Below are positions 53,001 through 60,839 of a stretch of DNA of 64,000 nt, piece by piece. The DNA lies in the NCBI GenBank assembly GCA_902786265.1, contig CADACE010000037.1, positions 1 through 64,000 on the forward strand, given 5' to 3'. Positions within the stretch are counted from its first letter, which is position 1; each line of letters starts with the position of its first letter. The notes beneath the pieces are model-generated. The model saw nothing but the letters and a program-made list of their open reading frames with translations. It made no database searches and was not told where the DNA came from. This stretch comes from an uncultured Chloroflexota bacterium (GTDB lineage: Bacteria > Chloroflexota > Anaerolineae > Anaerolineales > Anaerolineaceae). A program made the position numbers and the translations under genes.

Positions 53001-53390
53001 ATGGCAAGAATTGAAGGTGTTGATCTTCCGCGTAATAAACGGATAGAAACTGCATTAACCTACATTTATGGGATTGGTTTGACCCGCTCCCAGAAAATTC
53101 TGAGTGATACAGGCGTAAATCCTGACGTTCGTGTTCGCGATCTCTCCGATAATGATGAAAATCTTATCCGTGATTATATCGCGAAGAACTATACCGTCGA
53201 AGGTGATCTTCGCCGTGAAGTTCAAATGAACATCAAGCGCCTTGTCGAAATTGGCTGCTATCGCGGAATGCGGCATCGCCGCAATCTGCCATGCCGTGGT
53301 CAGCGAACACGCACGAACGCACGTACCGCTAAGGGTCCGAAGAAGACTGTTGCCGGTCGTGGCCGCCGCCGTGGAGCAACCAAGAAATAA
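53001..53390 (+). CDS. rpsM: 30S ribosomal protein S13
   Basis: 129 residues: ARIEGVDLPRNKRIETALTY, IYGIGLTRSQKIL, GCYRGMRHRRNLPCRGQRTRTNARTAKG with a basic tail. AAAGAGGG before the ATG. Confidence 0.97.
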   Translation: MARIEGVDLPRNKRIETALTYIYGIGLTRSQKILSDTGVNPDVRVRDLSDNDENLIRDYIAKNYTVEGDLRREVQMNIKRLVEIGCYRGMRHRRNLPCRGQRTRTNARTAKGPKKTVAGRGRRRGATKK

Positions 53391-53411
53391 TTCTGATTCG
53401 ATTCATGCGAT

Positions 53412-53458
53412 ATATTGCAGGTTTGGGGTTCCTTTCCCCCTGCGGCTGCCTGCAATAT
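53412..53458 (+). promoter_or_regulatory. Long hairpin between rpsM and rpsK
   Basis: ATATTGCAGG (53412-53421) pairs perfectly with CCTGCAATAT (53449-53458); inside, GGGG and CCCC around TTCCTTT make a second stem. It lies in an otherwise gene-free 120-base gap, with no T run. Since rpsK-rpsD-rpoA follow, it is a candidate site for S4-mediated control. Confidence 0.65.
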
Positions 53459-53510
53459 TCGTGTGTCTGGAAAAGGAATGTTTCATTCAAATAAGTTATA
53501 AGAGGAAATA

Positions 53511-53915
53511 ATGGCTCAAAATGTACGCTCAGCGCGTCGTGCAGCTGCTGCACGTAAAGTAAAGCGCACCATGTCATCCGCACAGGTGCACATTTATGCT
53601 TCCTTTAATAACACCATCATCACCGTGACCGATGCCATGGGCGCTCCGGTTTGCTGGGGCAGCTCCGGCGCTTCCGGTTACAAAGGCTCCCGCAAGAGCA
53701 CGCCGTTCGCAGCTCGTCTGGCTGCTGAACAGGCAATCAAAACCGCACAAACGATGGGTATTCAGGAAGTCGATCTGATCATTAAAGGGCCCGGCCCGGG
53801 TCGTGAATCCGCTATTCGTGCTGTTCAGGGAATGGGGATGAAGGTTCGTTCCATTTCTGATATCACTCCTGTTCCGCATAATGGATGCCGGCCGCCAAAG
53901 AGACGCCGCACGTAA
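53511..53915 (+). CDS. rpsK: 30S ribosomal protein S11
   Basis: 134 residues: VHIYASFNNTIITVTDAMG, WGSSGASGYKGSRKSTPFAA, PGRESAIRAVQGMGMKVRSI, HNGCRPPKRRR. AGAGG site. Confidence 0.97.
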   Translation: MAQNVRSARRAAAARKVKRTMSSAQVHIYASFNNTIITVTDAMGAPVCWGSSGASGYKGSRKSTPFAARLAAEQAIKTAQTMGIQEVDLIIKGPGPGRESAIRAVQGMGMKVRSISDITPVPHNGCRPPKRRRT

Positions 53916-53933
53916 TAATAGAAAGGGATTACA

Positions 53934-54575
53934 ATGGCAAGATATACTGGTCCGGCCTGTCGATTGTGCCGGCGCGAAAATGAAAAACTGTTTTTAAAGG
54001 GTGAACGCTGCTTAACTCCGAAATGTGCGTTTGAAAAACGCGGATACGCTCCTGGTGATCATGGGAAAACCGGAAGCGGACGCGGCGGCGACAAAGCTTC
54101 TGACTACGCTCGTCAGCTTCGTGCGAAGCAGAAGGCCCGCAGAACATACGGAGTGCTGGAACGCCAGTTCCGCCGCATGTTTGGTGTGGCTTCCAAACGC
54201 CGTGGACAGACGGGTTTCGTTATGCTTCAGCTGCTGGAAACCCGCTTGGATAATGTAATTTTCCGCCTTGGTTTTGCGGAAAACCGTGCTCAGGCTCGTC
54301 AGCTGGTTTCCCACGGCCACTTCATGGTGAATGGCGTTCGTTCTGATATTCCTTCCATGATTTTGGTCCCCGGTGATCAGATCACTGTTTGCGAAAACTC
54401 CAAGAAAAAAGCTTTCTTCAAGGATTTCGCTGAAGTCGCCGAAAAGCGCAATTGCGTCGGTTGGCTTGATCGTGATGTAAAATCAATCAGCGGCCGGGTA
54501 TTACGTTTACCCGAAAGAGCGGAAATTGACGGTAATATCACTGAACAACTGATCGTCGAATACTATTCACGATAA
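53934..54575 (+). CDS. rpsD: 30S ribosomal protein S4, zinc type
   Basis: 213 residues: ARYTGPACRLCRRENEKLFL with C9, C12, C26 and C31 (zinc form), QLRAKQKARRTYGVLERQFRR and the S4 RNA-binding domain (LETRLDNVIFRLGFAENRAQARQ...VSHGHFMVNG). Assembly initiator and possible translational repressor. Confidence 0.97.
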   Translation: MARYTGPACRLCRRENEKLFLKGERCLTPKCAFEKRGYAPGDHGKTGSGRGGDKASDYARQLRAKQKARRTYGVLERQFRRMFGVASKRRGQTGFVMLQLLETRLDNVIFRLGFAENRAQARQLVSHGHFMVNGVRSDIPSMILVPGDQITVCENSKKKAFFKDFAEVAEKRNCVGWLDRDVKSISGRVLRLPERAEIDGNITEQLIVEYYSR

Positions 54576-54628
54576 GCTGATTAATCCGATACACGAGTTT
54601 TTAGTGTATTGGGAAGGGATGGTGATAA

Positions 54629-55594
54629 TTGGCAACACTTATGAATATGGTAACACCTGCTGTCAAGCTTGAACGTGATGCTGAAAATTACGCGAAATTC
54701 GTAATTTCACCTTTGGAACGCGGTTATGGTGTAACACTCGGTAACGCATTGCGCAGAGTGCTGCTTTCCTCTTTGGATGGAGCTGCGATTACCTCAATTC
54801 ACATTCAGGATGTAAACCATGAATTCAGCGCTATTCCCGGTGTGCGGGAAGATGTTCTGCAGGTTATGCTGCAAATCAAACAGATCCGCTTGATTATGCA
54901 TGATGTGACAGTATCGCACATGAAGCTTGAAGTATCTGGTGACGGTGAAGTCACTGCTGCTGATATCCAATGCCCGGCTGAAATCGAAATTGTGAATCCG
55001 GAACTCTACCTGTTTACGGTAGATGATCCGAAAACTAAACTGGAAATCGACCTGACAGTTGAAAAAGGACGCGGCTACTTACCTGCCAATGACAGAAGCG
55101 GCCACCTGCCTATCGGCGAATTGCCGGTCGATGCGATTTACAGTCCCATCAAACGCGTAAACTGGAATGTTGGCAATGCTTTATATGGCCAAAGCACGAA
55201 CTACGATAAGCTTGAGCTTGAAATCTGGACTGACGGAACAAAGAAACCCGAAACCGCTCTGGGAGAAGCTTCCCGGATCCTTATCGAGCATCTGCGTTAC
55301 ATCTCCGGCATCAATGAGGAAATCTTACCGATCATGCCGGAACAGACTACCGCACAGACTCATGTTTCAAGTGAAATTCTGGACACTCCAATCGAAAATC
55401 TTGATTTGTCCGTTCGTGTCTTCAATTCCCTGAAACGCACCGGTGTCACCTCTGTCGGTGATGTACTGGATCTGTTGGACAAGGGCGATGACGCTGTTAA
55501 ATCGATCCGTAATTTCGGTGAGAAAAGCCTTGATGAACTGCGCGCAAAGCTGCAGGAAAAAGGTTACCTGAAGAAAGATAAAGAATCGGAGTAA
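54629..55594 (+). CDS. rpoA: RNA polymerase alpha subunit
   Basis: 321 residues from TTG 54629 with GGGAAGGGATGGTG upstream; ATG 54641 is an alternative start four residues later. N-terminal dimerisation domain (ISPLERGYGVTLGNALRRVLLSSL; AITSIHIQDVNHEFSAIPGV) and C-terminal DNA/activator-contact domain (LSVRVFNSLKRTGVTSVGDVL; IRNFGEKSLDELRAKL). Confidence 0.98.
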   Translation: MATLMNMVTPAVKLERDAENYAKFVISPLERGYGVTLGNALRRVLLSSLDGAAITSIHIQDVNHEFSAIPGVREDVLQVMLQIKQIRLIMHDVTVSHMKLEVSGDGEVTAADIQCPAEIEIVNPELYLFTVDDPKTKLEIDLTVEKGRGYLPANDRSGHLPIGELPVDAIYSPIKRVNWNVGNALYGQSTNYDKLELEIWTDGTKKPETALGEASRILIEHLRYISGINEEILPIMPEQTTAQTHVSSEILDTPIENLDLSVRVFNSLKRTGVTSVGDVLDLLDKGDDAVKSIRNFGEKSLDELRAKLQEKGYLKKDKESE

Positions 55595-55596
55595 AA

Positions 55597-55977
55597 ATGC
55601 GACACGGAGTTGCAGGAAAAAAATTAGGAAGAACATCTTCGCAACGCAAGGCTCTGCGCACCACCTTGATTCGTCAGCTATTTGAACATGAACGAATTCA
55701 AACAACGCAGGCGAAAGCTCTTGCTTTCCGCGGCGATGCCGAAAAATTGATCACTCTGGCCAAGAAGGGCAACGAGGGCGATAAGGTTCAGAAAATGAAT
55801 GCTGCCCGTCTGGCTTCTTCCCGCCTCGGAAACGATCGCGAAATCACTCAGAAACTCTTTGATGATATCGCTCCTCGTTTCAAGAATCGCAATGGCGGTT
55901 ACACCCGGATGATCAAGCTGGGCCCCCGCAAGGGTGACTCTGCTGAAATGGTTCTGATCGAACTGGTCAGTGAATAA
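55597..55977 (+). CDS. rplQ: 50S ribosomal protein L17
   Basis: 126 residues: MRHGVAGKKLGRTSSQRKAL, RTTLIRQLFEHERIQTTQAKA. Two bases after rpoA; TAATG overlap with truA. Confidence 0.97.
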   Translation: MRHGVAGKKLGRTSSQRKALRTTLIRQLFEHERIQTTQAKALAFRGDAEKLITLAKKGNEGDKVQKMNAARLASSRLGNDREITQKLFDDIAPRFKNRNGGYTRMIKLGPRKGDSAEMVLIELVSE

Positions 55978-56798
55978 TGAACATTGATTCTTCTCCTGAA
56001 GAATCGCTATTGGTTGAACGTTACAAATTTACGATATCTTATAACGGAACGGCTTTTTCAGGTTTTCAACGGCAGGGTGAAACCAGGACAGTTCAGCTGG
56101 AAATGGAAAAAGCTCTGCGAAAGCTGGGATGGAAAGAAGAATCGATAACAGGTGCCGGACGCACTGACAGCGGTGTCCATGCTGTGGGACAGGTAGTTTC
56201 CGCAGCGTTGGAATGGCATCACGGGGAGGAACAGCTTCGAAATGCTTTGAACGCGGTCCTTCCCGCTGATCTCGCTGTACTGAAGGCGGAGAAATCAGAT
56301 CCTGGTTTCAATGCCCGGTACGATGCGCTTTCAAGGACTTATTGTTATCGGATCTATTTCTCTCCGGTAAGGCTCCCGCTGGTGGATGATTTTTCCTGGC
56401 GGATATGGCCTGGACTTGAGATTGAAAAACTGAACCGGATTTCACGACACTTCATGGGTATTCATGATTTCCGTGCTTTTGGTTCTCCGCCCCGAAAGGA
56501 CCACAGCACGGTACGGGAAATCTTCAGGAACGGCTGGGAAAAGCAGTCTGATGATGCTTTCTGTTTTGTAATTGAAGCGAATGCCTTTCTATACCACATG
56601 GTAAGGCGTATCGTTTTCCTGCAGACAGCCTTCGGGCGGGGAAGTGTCACAGAAGAGGATATCATACAGGCTGTCAGATACGGTATTGATGCAAAACCCG
56701 GACTGGCTCCCGCAAGAGGCCTCACGCTCCGGTCGGTTCGCTACCCGGATACGGATGAAGATAGAGTAAAAAAACGAATTAAATTATGGAGAGAATGA
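55977..56798 (+). CDS. truA: tRNA pseudouridine(38-40) synthase TruA
   Basis: 273 residues with catalytic D64 in GAGRTDSGVHAVGQV, FNARYDALSRTYCYRIY, and FHDFRAFGSPPRK-like and FLYHMVRRIV blocks. Modifies the anticodon arm of tRNA. One-base overlap with rplQ; its end overlaps rplM. Confidence 0.96.
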   Translation: MNIDSSPEESLLVERYKFTISYNGTAFSGFQRQGETRTVQLEMEKALRKLGWKEESITGAGRTDSGVHAVGQVVSAALEWHHGEEQLRNALNAVLPADLAVLKAEKSDPGFNARYDALSRTYCYRIYFSPVRLPLVDDFSWRIWPGLEIEKLNRISRHFMGIHDFRAFGSPPRKDHSTVREIFRNGWEKQSDDAFCFVIEANAFLYHMVRRIVFLQTAFGRGSVTEEDIIQAVRYGIDAKPGLAPARGLTLRSVRYPDTDEDRVKKRIKLWRE

Positions 56799-57226
56799 CC
56801 GTGGAAAAGACCTACGTCATTAAAGGTGAACCTTCCAATGAATGGCTGTTGGTAGATGCCAACGGACAGGGTATTGGAAGACTGGCTACACAAATTGCTA
56901 ATTATTTATTGGGGAAGCATAAGCCTGATTTTACACCCGGCGTAAAGATGGGTGATTTCGTTGTGGTGGTGAATGCCGCACATCTGGCAATTCCCCCGAA
57001 GAAAATGACAACGAAAATTTATTACCGCCATTCCGGCTATCCCGGTGGTTTGACCGCGACATCCCTGAAAGACATGATGCGCACCTATCCGGATCGTGTT
57101 ATCCGCAGTGCTGTCTGGGGTATGCTGCCTCACAACAGCCATGGCCGTGCATTGATGACCCGTTTGAAGATCTATGCTGAAAACGAACATCCGCATGCCG
57201 CTCAGAACCCGAAACGTGTAAATTAA
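56795..57226 (+). CDS. rplM: 50S ribosomal protein L13
   Basis: About 143 residues. Three in-frame starts compete: ATG 56786, ATG 56795 (ATGA overlap with the truA stop, GGAGAGA upstream) and GTG 56801; I chose 56795. Conserved WLLVDANGQGIGRLATQIANYLLGKHKPDF, YYRHSGYPGGL, VWGMLPHNSHGRALMTRLKIY. Confidence 0.95.
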   Translation: MTVEKTYVIKGEPSNEWLLVDANGQGIGRLATQIANYLLGKHKPDFTPGVKMGDFVVVVNAAHLAIPPKKMTTKIYYRHSGYPGGLTATSLKDMMRTYPDRVIRSAVWGMLPHNSHGRALMTRLKIYAENEHPHAAQNPKRVN

Positions 57227-57236
57227 GGAGTGCATA

Positions 57237-57632
57237 ATGGCTGGACAATATTACGAAGGTGTTGGTCGCCGCAAGAACAGTGTTGCCCGTGTCCGCGTTT
57301 CCGCCGGCACCGGTGCTTTCACAGTGAATGATAAACAAATTGCTGAATACTTCACCCGCTTTGGTGATGTCGAAGCTATCCTCGGACCTTTCGTCGCTAT
57401 CAATCAGGACCAGAGCGGTTTTGATATCTCCGTTCATGTGAACGGCGGCGGCGTTACCGGCCAGACGGATGCAGTAAAACTGGGTCTCGCCCGCGCACTT
57501 GTAAAGATGGATGAGAATTTGAAACCTTCTCTTTCACATGCCGGACTGCTTTCCCGCGATGCACGCATCAAGGAACGCAAGAAGCCGGGTCTGAAGCGCG
57601 CCCGTAAGGCTCCTACCTATACAAAACGTTAA
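57237..57632 (+). CDS. rpsI: 30S ribosomal protein S9
   Basis: 131 residues: GVGRRKNSVARVRVSAGTG, VHVNGGGVTGQTDAVKLGLARAL, RDARIKERKKPGLKRARKAPTYTKR, ending in the Arg that touches P-site tRNA. Last gene of the cluster. Confidence 0.97.
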   Translation: MAGQYYEGVGRRKNSVARVRVSAGTGAFTVNDKQIAEYFTRFGDVEAILGPFVAINQDQSGFDISVHVNGGGVTGQTDAVKLGLARALVKMDENLKPSLSHAGLLSRDARIKERKKPGLKRARKAPTYTKR

Positions 57633-57692
57633 TTCGTTTTGTGCCGGAGCATTGCTCTGATCACGAAACTGTTTTGTACAAGTGGAATCACA

Positions 57693-57718
57693 AAAGACCG
57701 GAATTTCCCGGTCTTTTT
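57693..57718 (+). terminator. Terminator of the ribosomal-protein cluster
   Basis: AAAGACCGG, AATTT loop region and CCGGTCTTTTT form an intrinsic terminator, 60 bases after rpsI. Confidence 0.92.
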
Positions 57719-57907
57719 GATTTAATAAATCTTTCTCACTGATATACTGCCAGTTAAGACCGATAATCATGATAGTTTGATTCAATATCTGTTTATTCAG
57801 AGACGTAACAAATACAGTAATATAAAGACCTGAAGTAAGCTCTATGGTTCAGTTTATCCGCTATGGTCCGTATTGACGATTTAATTCACTTCCATGTTAT
57901 TTATAAG
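57719..57907. other. Intergenic gap
   Basis: Nothing supported beyond the end of the terminator. AT-rich, no start with a ribosome-binding site on either strand. Confidence 0.5.
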
Positions 57908-58099
57908 CTATTTGAACGTATCTTTATCTGTGAGAATTTCCGGAGGCCTGCAGTACATAGCTTTGCAGATTTTCTGGAGAGTCAGCAGACCGGCGCAGTT
58001 AATATCTTCTTTACCTTTCTCATACTTTTCCGGCAGGCTAACGGGAATCCTGGATTTTTCGGCAAAGTACCTGAGAAGGCACACAATGGCTGCTGTCAT
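57908..58099 (-). pseudogene. Remnant of an XRE-type HTH regulator
   Basis: The 63-residue frame contains FAEKSRIPVSLPEKYEKGK and EDINCAGLLTLQKICKAMYC followed by RPPEILTDKD. This resembles the second half of an XRE helix-turn-helix domain (usual form: SGxPVSTLxKYEKG...LTLxKIxKALxC). The first recognition helices are missing, there is no ribosome-binding site, and Pro in the helix core would be harmful, so it looks like a decayed piece rather than a working gene. Confidence 0.5.
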
Positions 58100-58178
58100 T
58101 CTGATCTGGTACTTTTTTCATCTGCATCGATTAGGATGTAGGGATCATTATCCTCACGGATCTGACCTATTCATTGAT

Positions 58179-58490
58179 TTACGCTTTGATGAGAGATTCC
58201 TCGCTGAGACTGCAGATCACACAGCGGGGCAGTTTATACAGCACTTCTCCCTCAGCCTTTTCACCGATTTTGTCGTAGATCCGGCCTGCGCTCCAGCTTT
58301 CCCCTTCTACCGTATATGTGCTGTTGGCGACATATCCGCATTTTCCAAGGCCCGGCATTTCCACACGGATCGCTTCCCTGTCGTTTTCATTGTCCGGTTC
58401 TTTTACAAGGCGGACTTTCATTCCCGTCTCGAAAAATTCGTGCCCGAAGTAATGCCTGGTACCGGTGATTGTGAAATAAATTTTATCCAT
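58179..58490 (-). CDS. HIRAN-domain protein
   Basis: 103 residues with AGGAGG before the ATG (minus strand) and a TATAAT-type -10 at 58524-58519. Contains FTITGTRHYFGHEFFETGMKV..., DNENDREAIRVEMPGLGKCGYVANSTYTV, the conserved HIRAN pattern (binding of 3' ends of damaged or stalled-fork DNA in known HIRAN proteins). Stand-alone bacterial HIRAN proteins are of unknown role. The nearby HTH remnant may once have been its regulator. Confidence 0.82.
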   Translation of the reverse strand: MDKIYFTITGTRHYFGHEFFETGMKVRLVKEPDNENDREAIRVEMPGLGKCGYVANSTYTVEGESWSAGRIYDKIGEKAEGEVLYKLPRCVICSLSEESLIKA

Positions 58491-58499
58491 GAGAAGTCC

Positions 58500-58881
58500 T
58501 CCTTATTTTTTTGCTTGTATTATACGAAAAATTTTCCCGGAATGAGTCTGTTTAAAAAGACTATTGGCAAAAAAACGATACAAGTACGATATATTGGACT
58601 TTTATGGCATATATGATTTGTGATGGGATGGAAATAACGTTCTTCGGGGAAAAATACTGTCAGTTAATAAATCAGTAATGGCGGGTTATTATTTACGGAA
58701 CCCTTTTGAGCCGGGGGCGGAAATCAGTTTCGAAAGAATCAGTTTTGCCTATGGATGATCATTCGGTAAATTGATTCCGGATCAAAACCGTAATTTACCT
58801 GCCGCATACAGAAAGCTGCAATTTATCAAAAATTTAAAAATTCTGAACCCTGAAAAATGTCATATGAATTATGTGACAATC
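58500..58881. other. Intergenic region
   Basis: Apart from the HIRAN promoter at its left end, no feature is supported. Several short frames on both strands have no ribosome-binding sites. Confidence 0.5.
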
Positions 58882-58910
58882 TTGACAAATCATTTCGTTG
58901 GGCTTATAAA
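58882..58910 (+). promoter_or_regulatory. Consensus promoter of the Liv-type binding protein gene
   Basis: TTGACA (58882-58887), 17 bases, TATAAA (58905-58910). Transcription should start near 58917. Confidence 0.88.
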
Positions 58911-58922
58911 AACTTACAGAGC

Positions 58923-58975
58923 AAAGACGTTCGTTTTCGTACATTTCTCCTGTACGAAAAAGGATGTCTTTTTTT
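58923..58975 (+). promoter_or_regulatory. Terminator-like hairpin in the leader (possible attenuator)
   Basis: AAAGACGTTCG+TTTTCGTACA (58923-58943) pairs almost fully (20 of 21, with two GU) with TGTACGAAAA+AGGATGTCTTT (58951-58971), followed by T's through 58975. It begins only about six bases after the predicted transcription start and about 50 bases before the ATG. Confidence 0.85.
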
Positions 58976-59023
58976 GTTGTGAAGATCCAATTCAAAACAT
59001 ACAAATCATCAGGAGGAATCATT

Positions 59024-60184
59024 ATGAAAAAATCTTTATTGTTGATTATTGTTGTATTATGTTTTAGTATGCTGGCTGCAGCTGCTGTCAGTGCGGATAA
59101 TGTCGTGCTGATTGGTATCTATGAACCTGCGTCAGGTGACTCCGGAGCGGGAGGAAAGCAGGAAATGCTCGGGGTACAGTATGCCAACTATCTGACTCCC
59201 ACCGTAGAAATCGGCGGGGAGACCTATGAGATCCAGTTGATCTATGCGGATAACGGATCTTCAACCGACAAGGCACCCTCAGCTGCACAGGCGCTTGTGT
59301 CCAGCGGCGTATCTGTTGTTCTGGGCTCCTACGGCTCCGGAGTCTCAATAGCAGGATCGAAATACTTTGCTGATGCCGATATCGCGGCGATCACCGCTTC
59401 CTCTACCAATCCGCAGGTAACAGCAGGAAATGATCACTATTTCCGCATTTGTTTCCTCGATCCTTTCCAGGGAGTTGTCCTTGCCAACTATGCCTATAAG
59501 GAATTGGGAGCCCGTACCGCTTACAGTCTCGCGGAGCTTGGCAATGACTATGATCAGGGTCTTGCGACGTATTTCAAGCAGGCTTTTGAGGAGCTTGGCG
59601 GCACTGTCATTGCGGATTCTTTCCCGAACGGTACTTCCGACTTTACTTCTTATCTGACCAATGCGCAGATGTACAGCGCAGATGTATTCTTCTGTCCGGT
59701 CTCTATTGCCTATTCGACCCAGATCGTGCAGCAGGCTGCCAGCCAGGGTGTACCTTTCCCGATCCTCGGCGGTGACACACTGGACAGCAACGTTGTCGCT
59801 AAAGCTGCTACCGGCACCGATGTGGAAGTAACTATTACTACCTTCTATCAGGAAGGTGCCAATCCCGAGTTTGATAACGGTTTCAGGGCATGGCTGAATT
59901 CCAATAGCGAATACCTGACCAACAATGGTGGAAATGACATGATCGCCGCGGTTTCCGCAATGGGGTATGATACCTATCTGGTAGCTCTTGAAGCGATGAA
60001 AATTGCCGGTTCGACGGATTCCAGAGCGATTTTGGAAGCGCTTCCGGGGGTCGATATTACCGGCGTTTCCGGGAGGATCATCTTTGATGAAATCGGGGAC
60101 GCTGTCCGCACATCTGCTTTTGTGAAACGGGTGAATAACAAAACCGGCGAATGGGAATTCGTCACTGAACAAACAGTTGACTGA
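59024..60184 (+). CDS. Branched-chain amino acid-type ABC substrate-binding protein (LivK family)
   Basis: 386 residues from ATG 59024, preceded by AGGAGG; a longer frame from 58964 covers the leader hairpin and is rejected. Signal peptide (1-23, ends VSA). Periplasmic-binding-protein type I fold: VVLIGIYEPASGDSGAGGKQ, GVQYANYL, STDKAPSAAQALVSSGVSVVLGSYGSG, AITASSTNP. Substrate not certain. No permease or ATPase follows, so the gene is an orphan here. Confidence 0.9.
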   Translation: MKKSLLLIIVVLCFSMLAAAAVSADNVVLIGIYEPASGDSGAGGKQEMLGVQYANYLTPTVEIGGETYEIQLIYADNGSSTDKAPSAAQALVSSGVSVVLGSYGSGVSIAGSKYFADADIAAITASSTNPQVTAGNDHYFRICFLDPFQGVVLANYAYKELGARTAYSLAELGNDYDQGLATYFKQAFEELGGTVIADSFPNGTSDFTSYLTNAQMYSADVFFCPVSIAYSTQIVQQAASQGVPFPILGGDTLDSNVVAKAATGTDVEVTITTFYQEGANPEFDNGFRAWLNSNSEYLTNNGGNDMIAAVSAMGYDTYLVALEAMKIAGSTDSRAILEALPGVDITGVSGRIIFDEIGDAVRTSAFVKRVNNKTGEWEFVTEQTVD

Positions 60185-60211
60185 TACTGATTTGATTTGC
60201 AATTGATCCAC

Positions 60212-60249
60212 ACGGCGGAGCCATAAATCAGAGCTCCGCCGTATGATTT
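60212..60249 (+). terminator. Terminator of the binding-protein gene
   Basis: ACGGCGGAGC (60212-60221), loop, GCTCCGCCGT (60233-60242), then ATGATTTA. Ten perfect pairs; a weak T run. Confidence 0.85.
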
Positions 60250-60364
60250 ATTCATAATGCCGCCTGTACCGCAGATTCAAAAGCAACGAGCATGGAAAAT
60301 TCTGATGATCAGCAAGCAGCTATGTAATAACTAAAAACTACTTTTTAATTGACTTATTTTAGCA

Positions 60365-60370
60365 TATAAT
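60365..60370 (+). promoter_or_regulatory. -10 box, possibly giving a leaderless transcript
   Basis: TATAAT only seven bases before the ATG at 60378. If used, transcription would begin at or next to the start codon. No -35 with normal spacing. Confidence 0.5.
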
Positions 60371-60377
60371 TATTTCT

Positions 60378-60839
60378 ATGGGAATATACGAAAAATCCAA
60401 AAGAAAATTAGTGAGTCCGGTCGTAGAAATGATCTGCGGTAACCTCAATCGATTTGGTATTTCTGTCGAAGACTATGGGGTGAGAACAGATTTAAGTAAT
60501 GGCGAAGTGTATAATTATATATATACAAAACATACTATGATTAAGATGGTACTGAATAATTCCGGAACAGCTTTCACATCCTTTATTGATACATCTATTA
60601 TATGTAAAAATGAATATGAGCTTGGCTTACGAATAGACGAGTTTATAAAGGCATATATTGCTGTATTATTCATTCATACTGTTCTGAATAATGAAGATGT
60701 TGAAAGAATAAAAAAAGGAGAGCCTTATTGCAAAAATGGTATCAGATCCGTAATGGATCGCAAAGATGACAGTATTTATGTTACTATTTTTGACTCAAAC
60801 AATCGTAGAAATGACAATTTATTGCAAAACTATAATTAG
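60378..60839 (+). CDS. Hypothetical protein, member A of an unrecognised three-protein family
   Basis: 153 residues. I do not recognise the family. Layout: beta-rich start (VYNYIYTKHTMIKMVLNNS, FTSFIDTSIICKNEY), a long helix (ELGLRIDEFIKAYIAVLFIH), a second helix (NNEDVERIKKG) and a closing strand pair (SVMDRKDDSIYVTIFDSN). The same order strand-strand-helix-helix-hairpin is found in the proteins at 62657 and 63608. The base composition is AT-rich, unlike the gene to its left. Convergent with the J-domain gene, overlapping it by four bases. Confidence 0.8.
   Translation: MGIYEKSKRKLVSPVVEMICGNLNRFGISVEDYGVRTDLSNGEVYNYIYTKHTMIKMVLNNSGTAFTSFIDTSIICKNEYELGLRIDEFIKAYIAVLFIHTVLNNEDVERIKKGEPYCKNGIRSVMDRKDDSIYVTIFDSNNRRNDNLLQNYN

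Noticed and set aside
57894..58616. Plus-strand frame of 240 codons across the HIRAN gene
   Set aside because: Hydrophobic shadow antisense to the HIRAN gene and the HTH remnant; no start signal.
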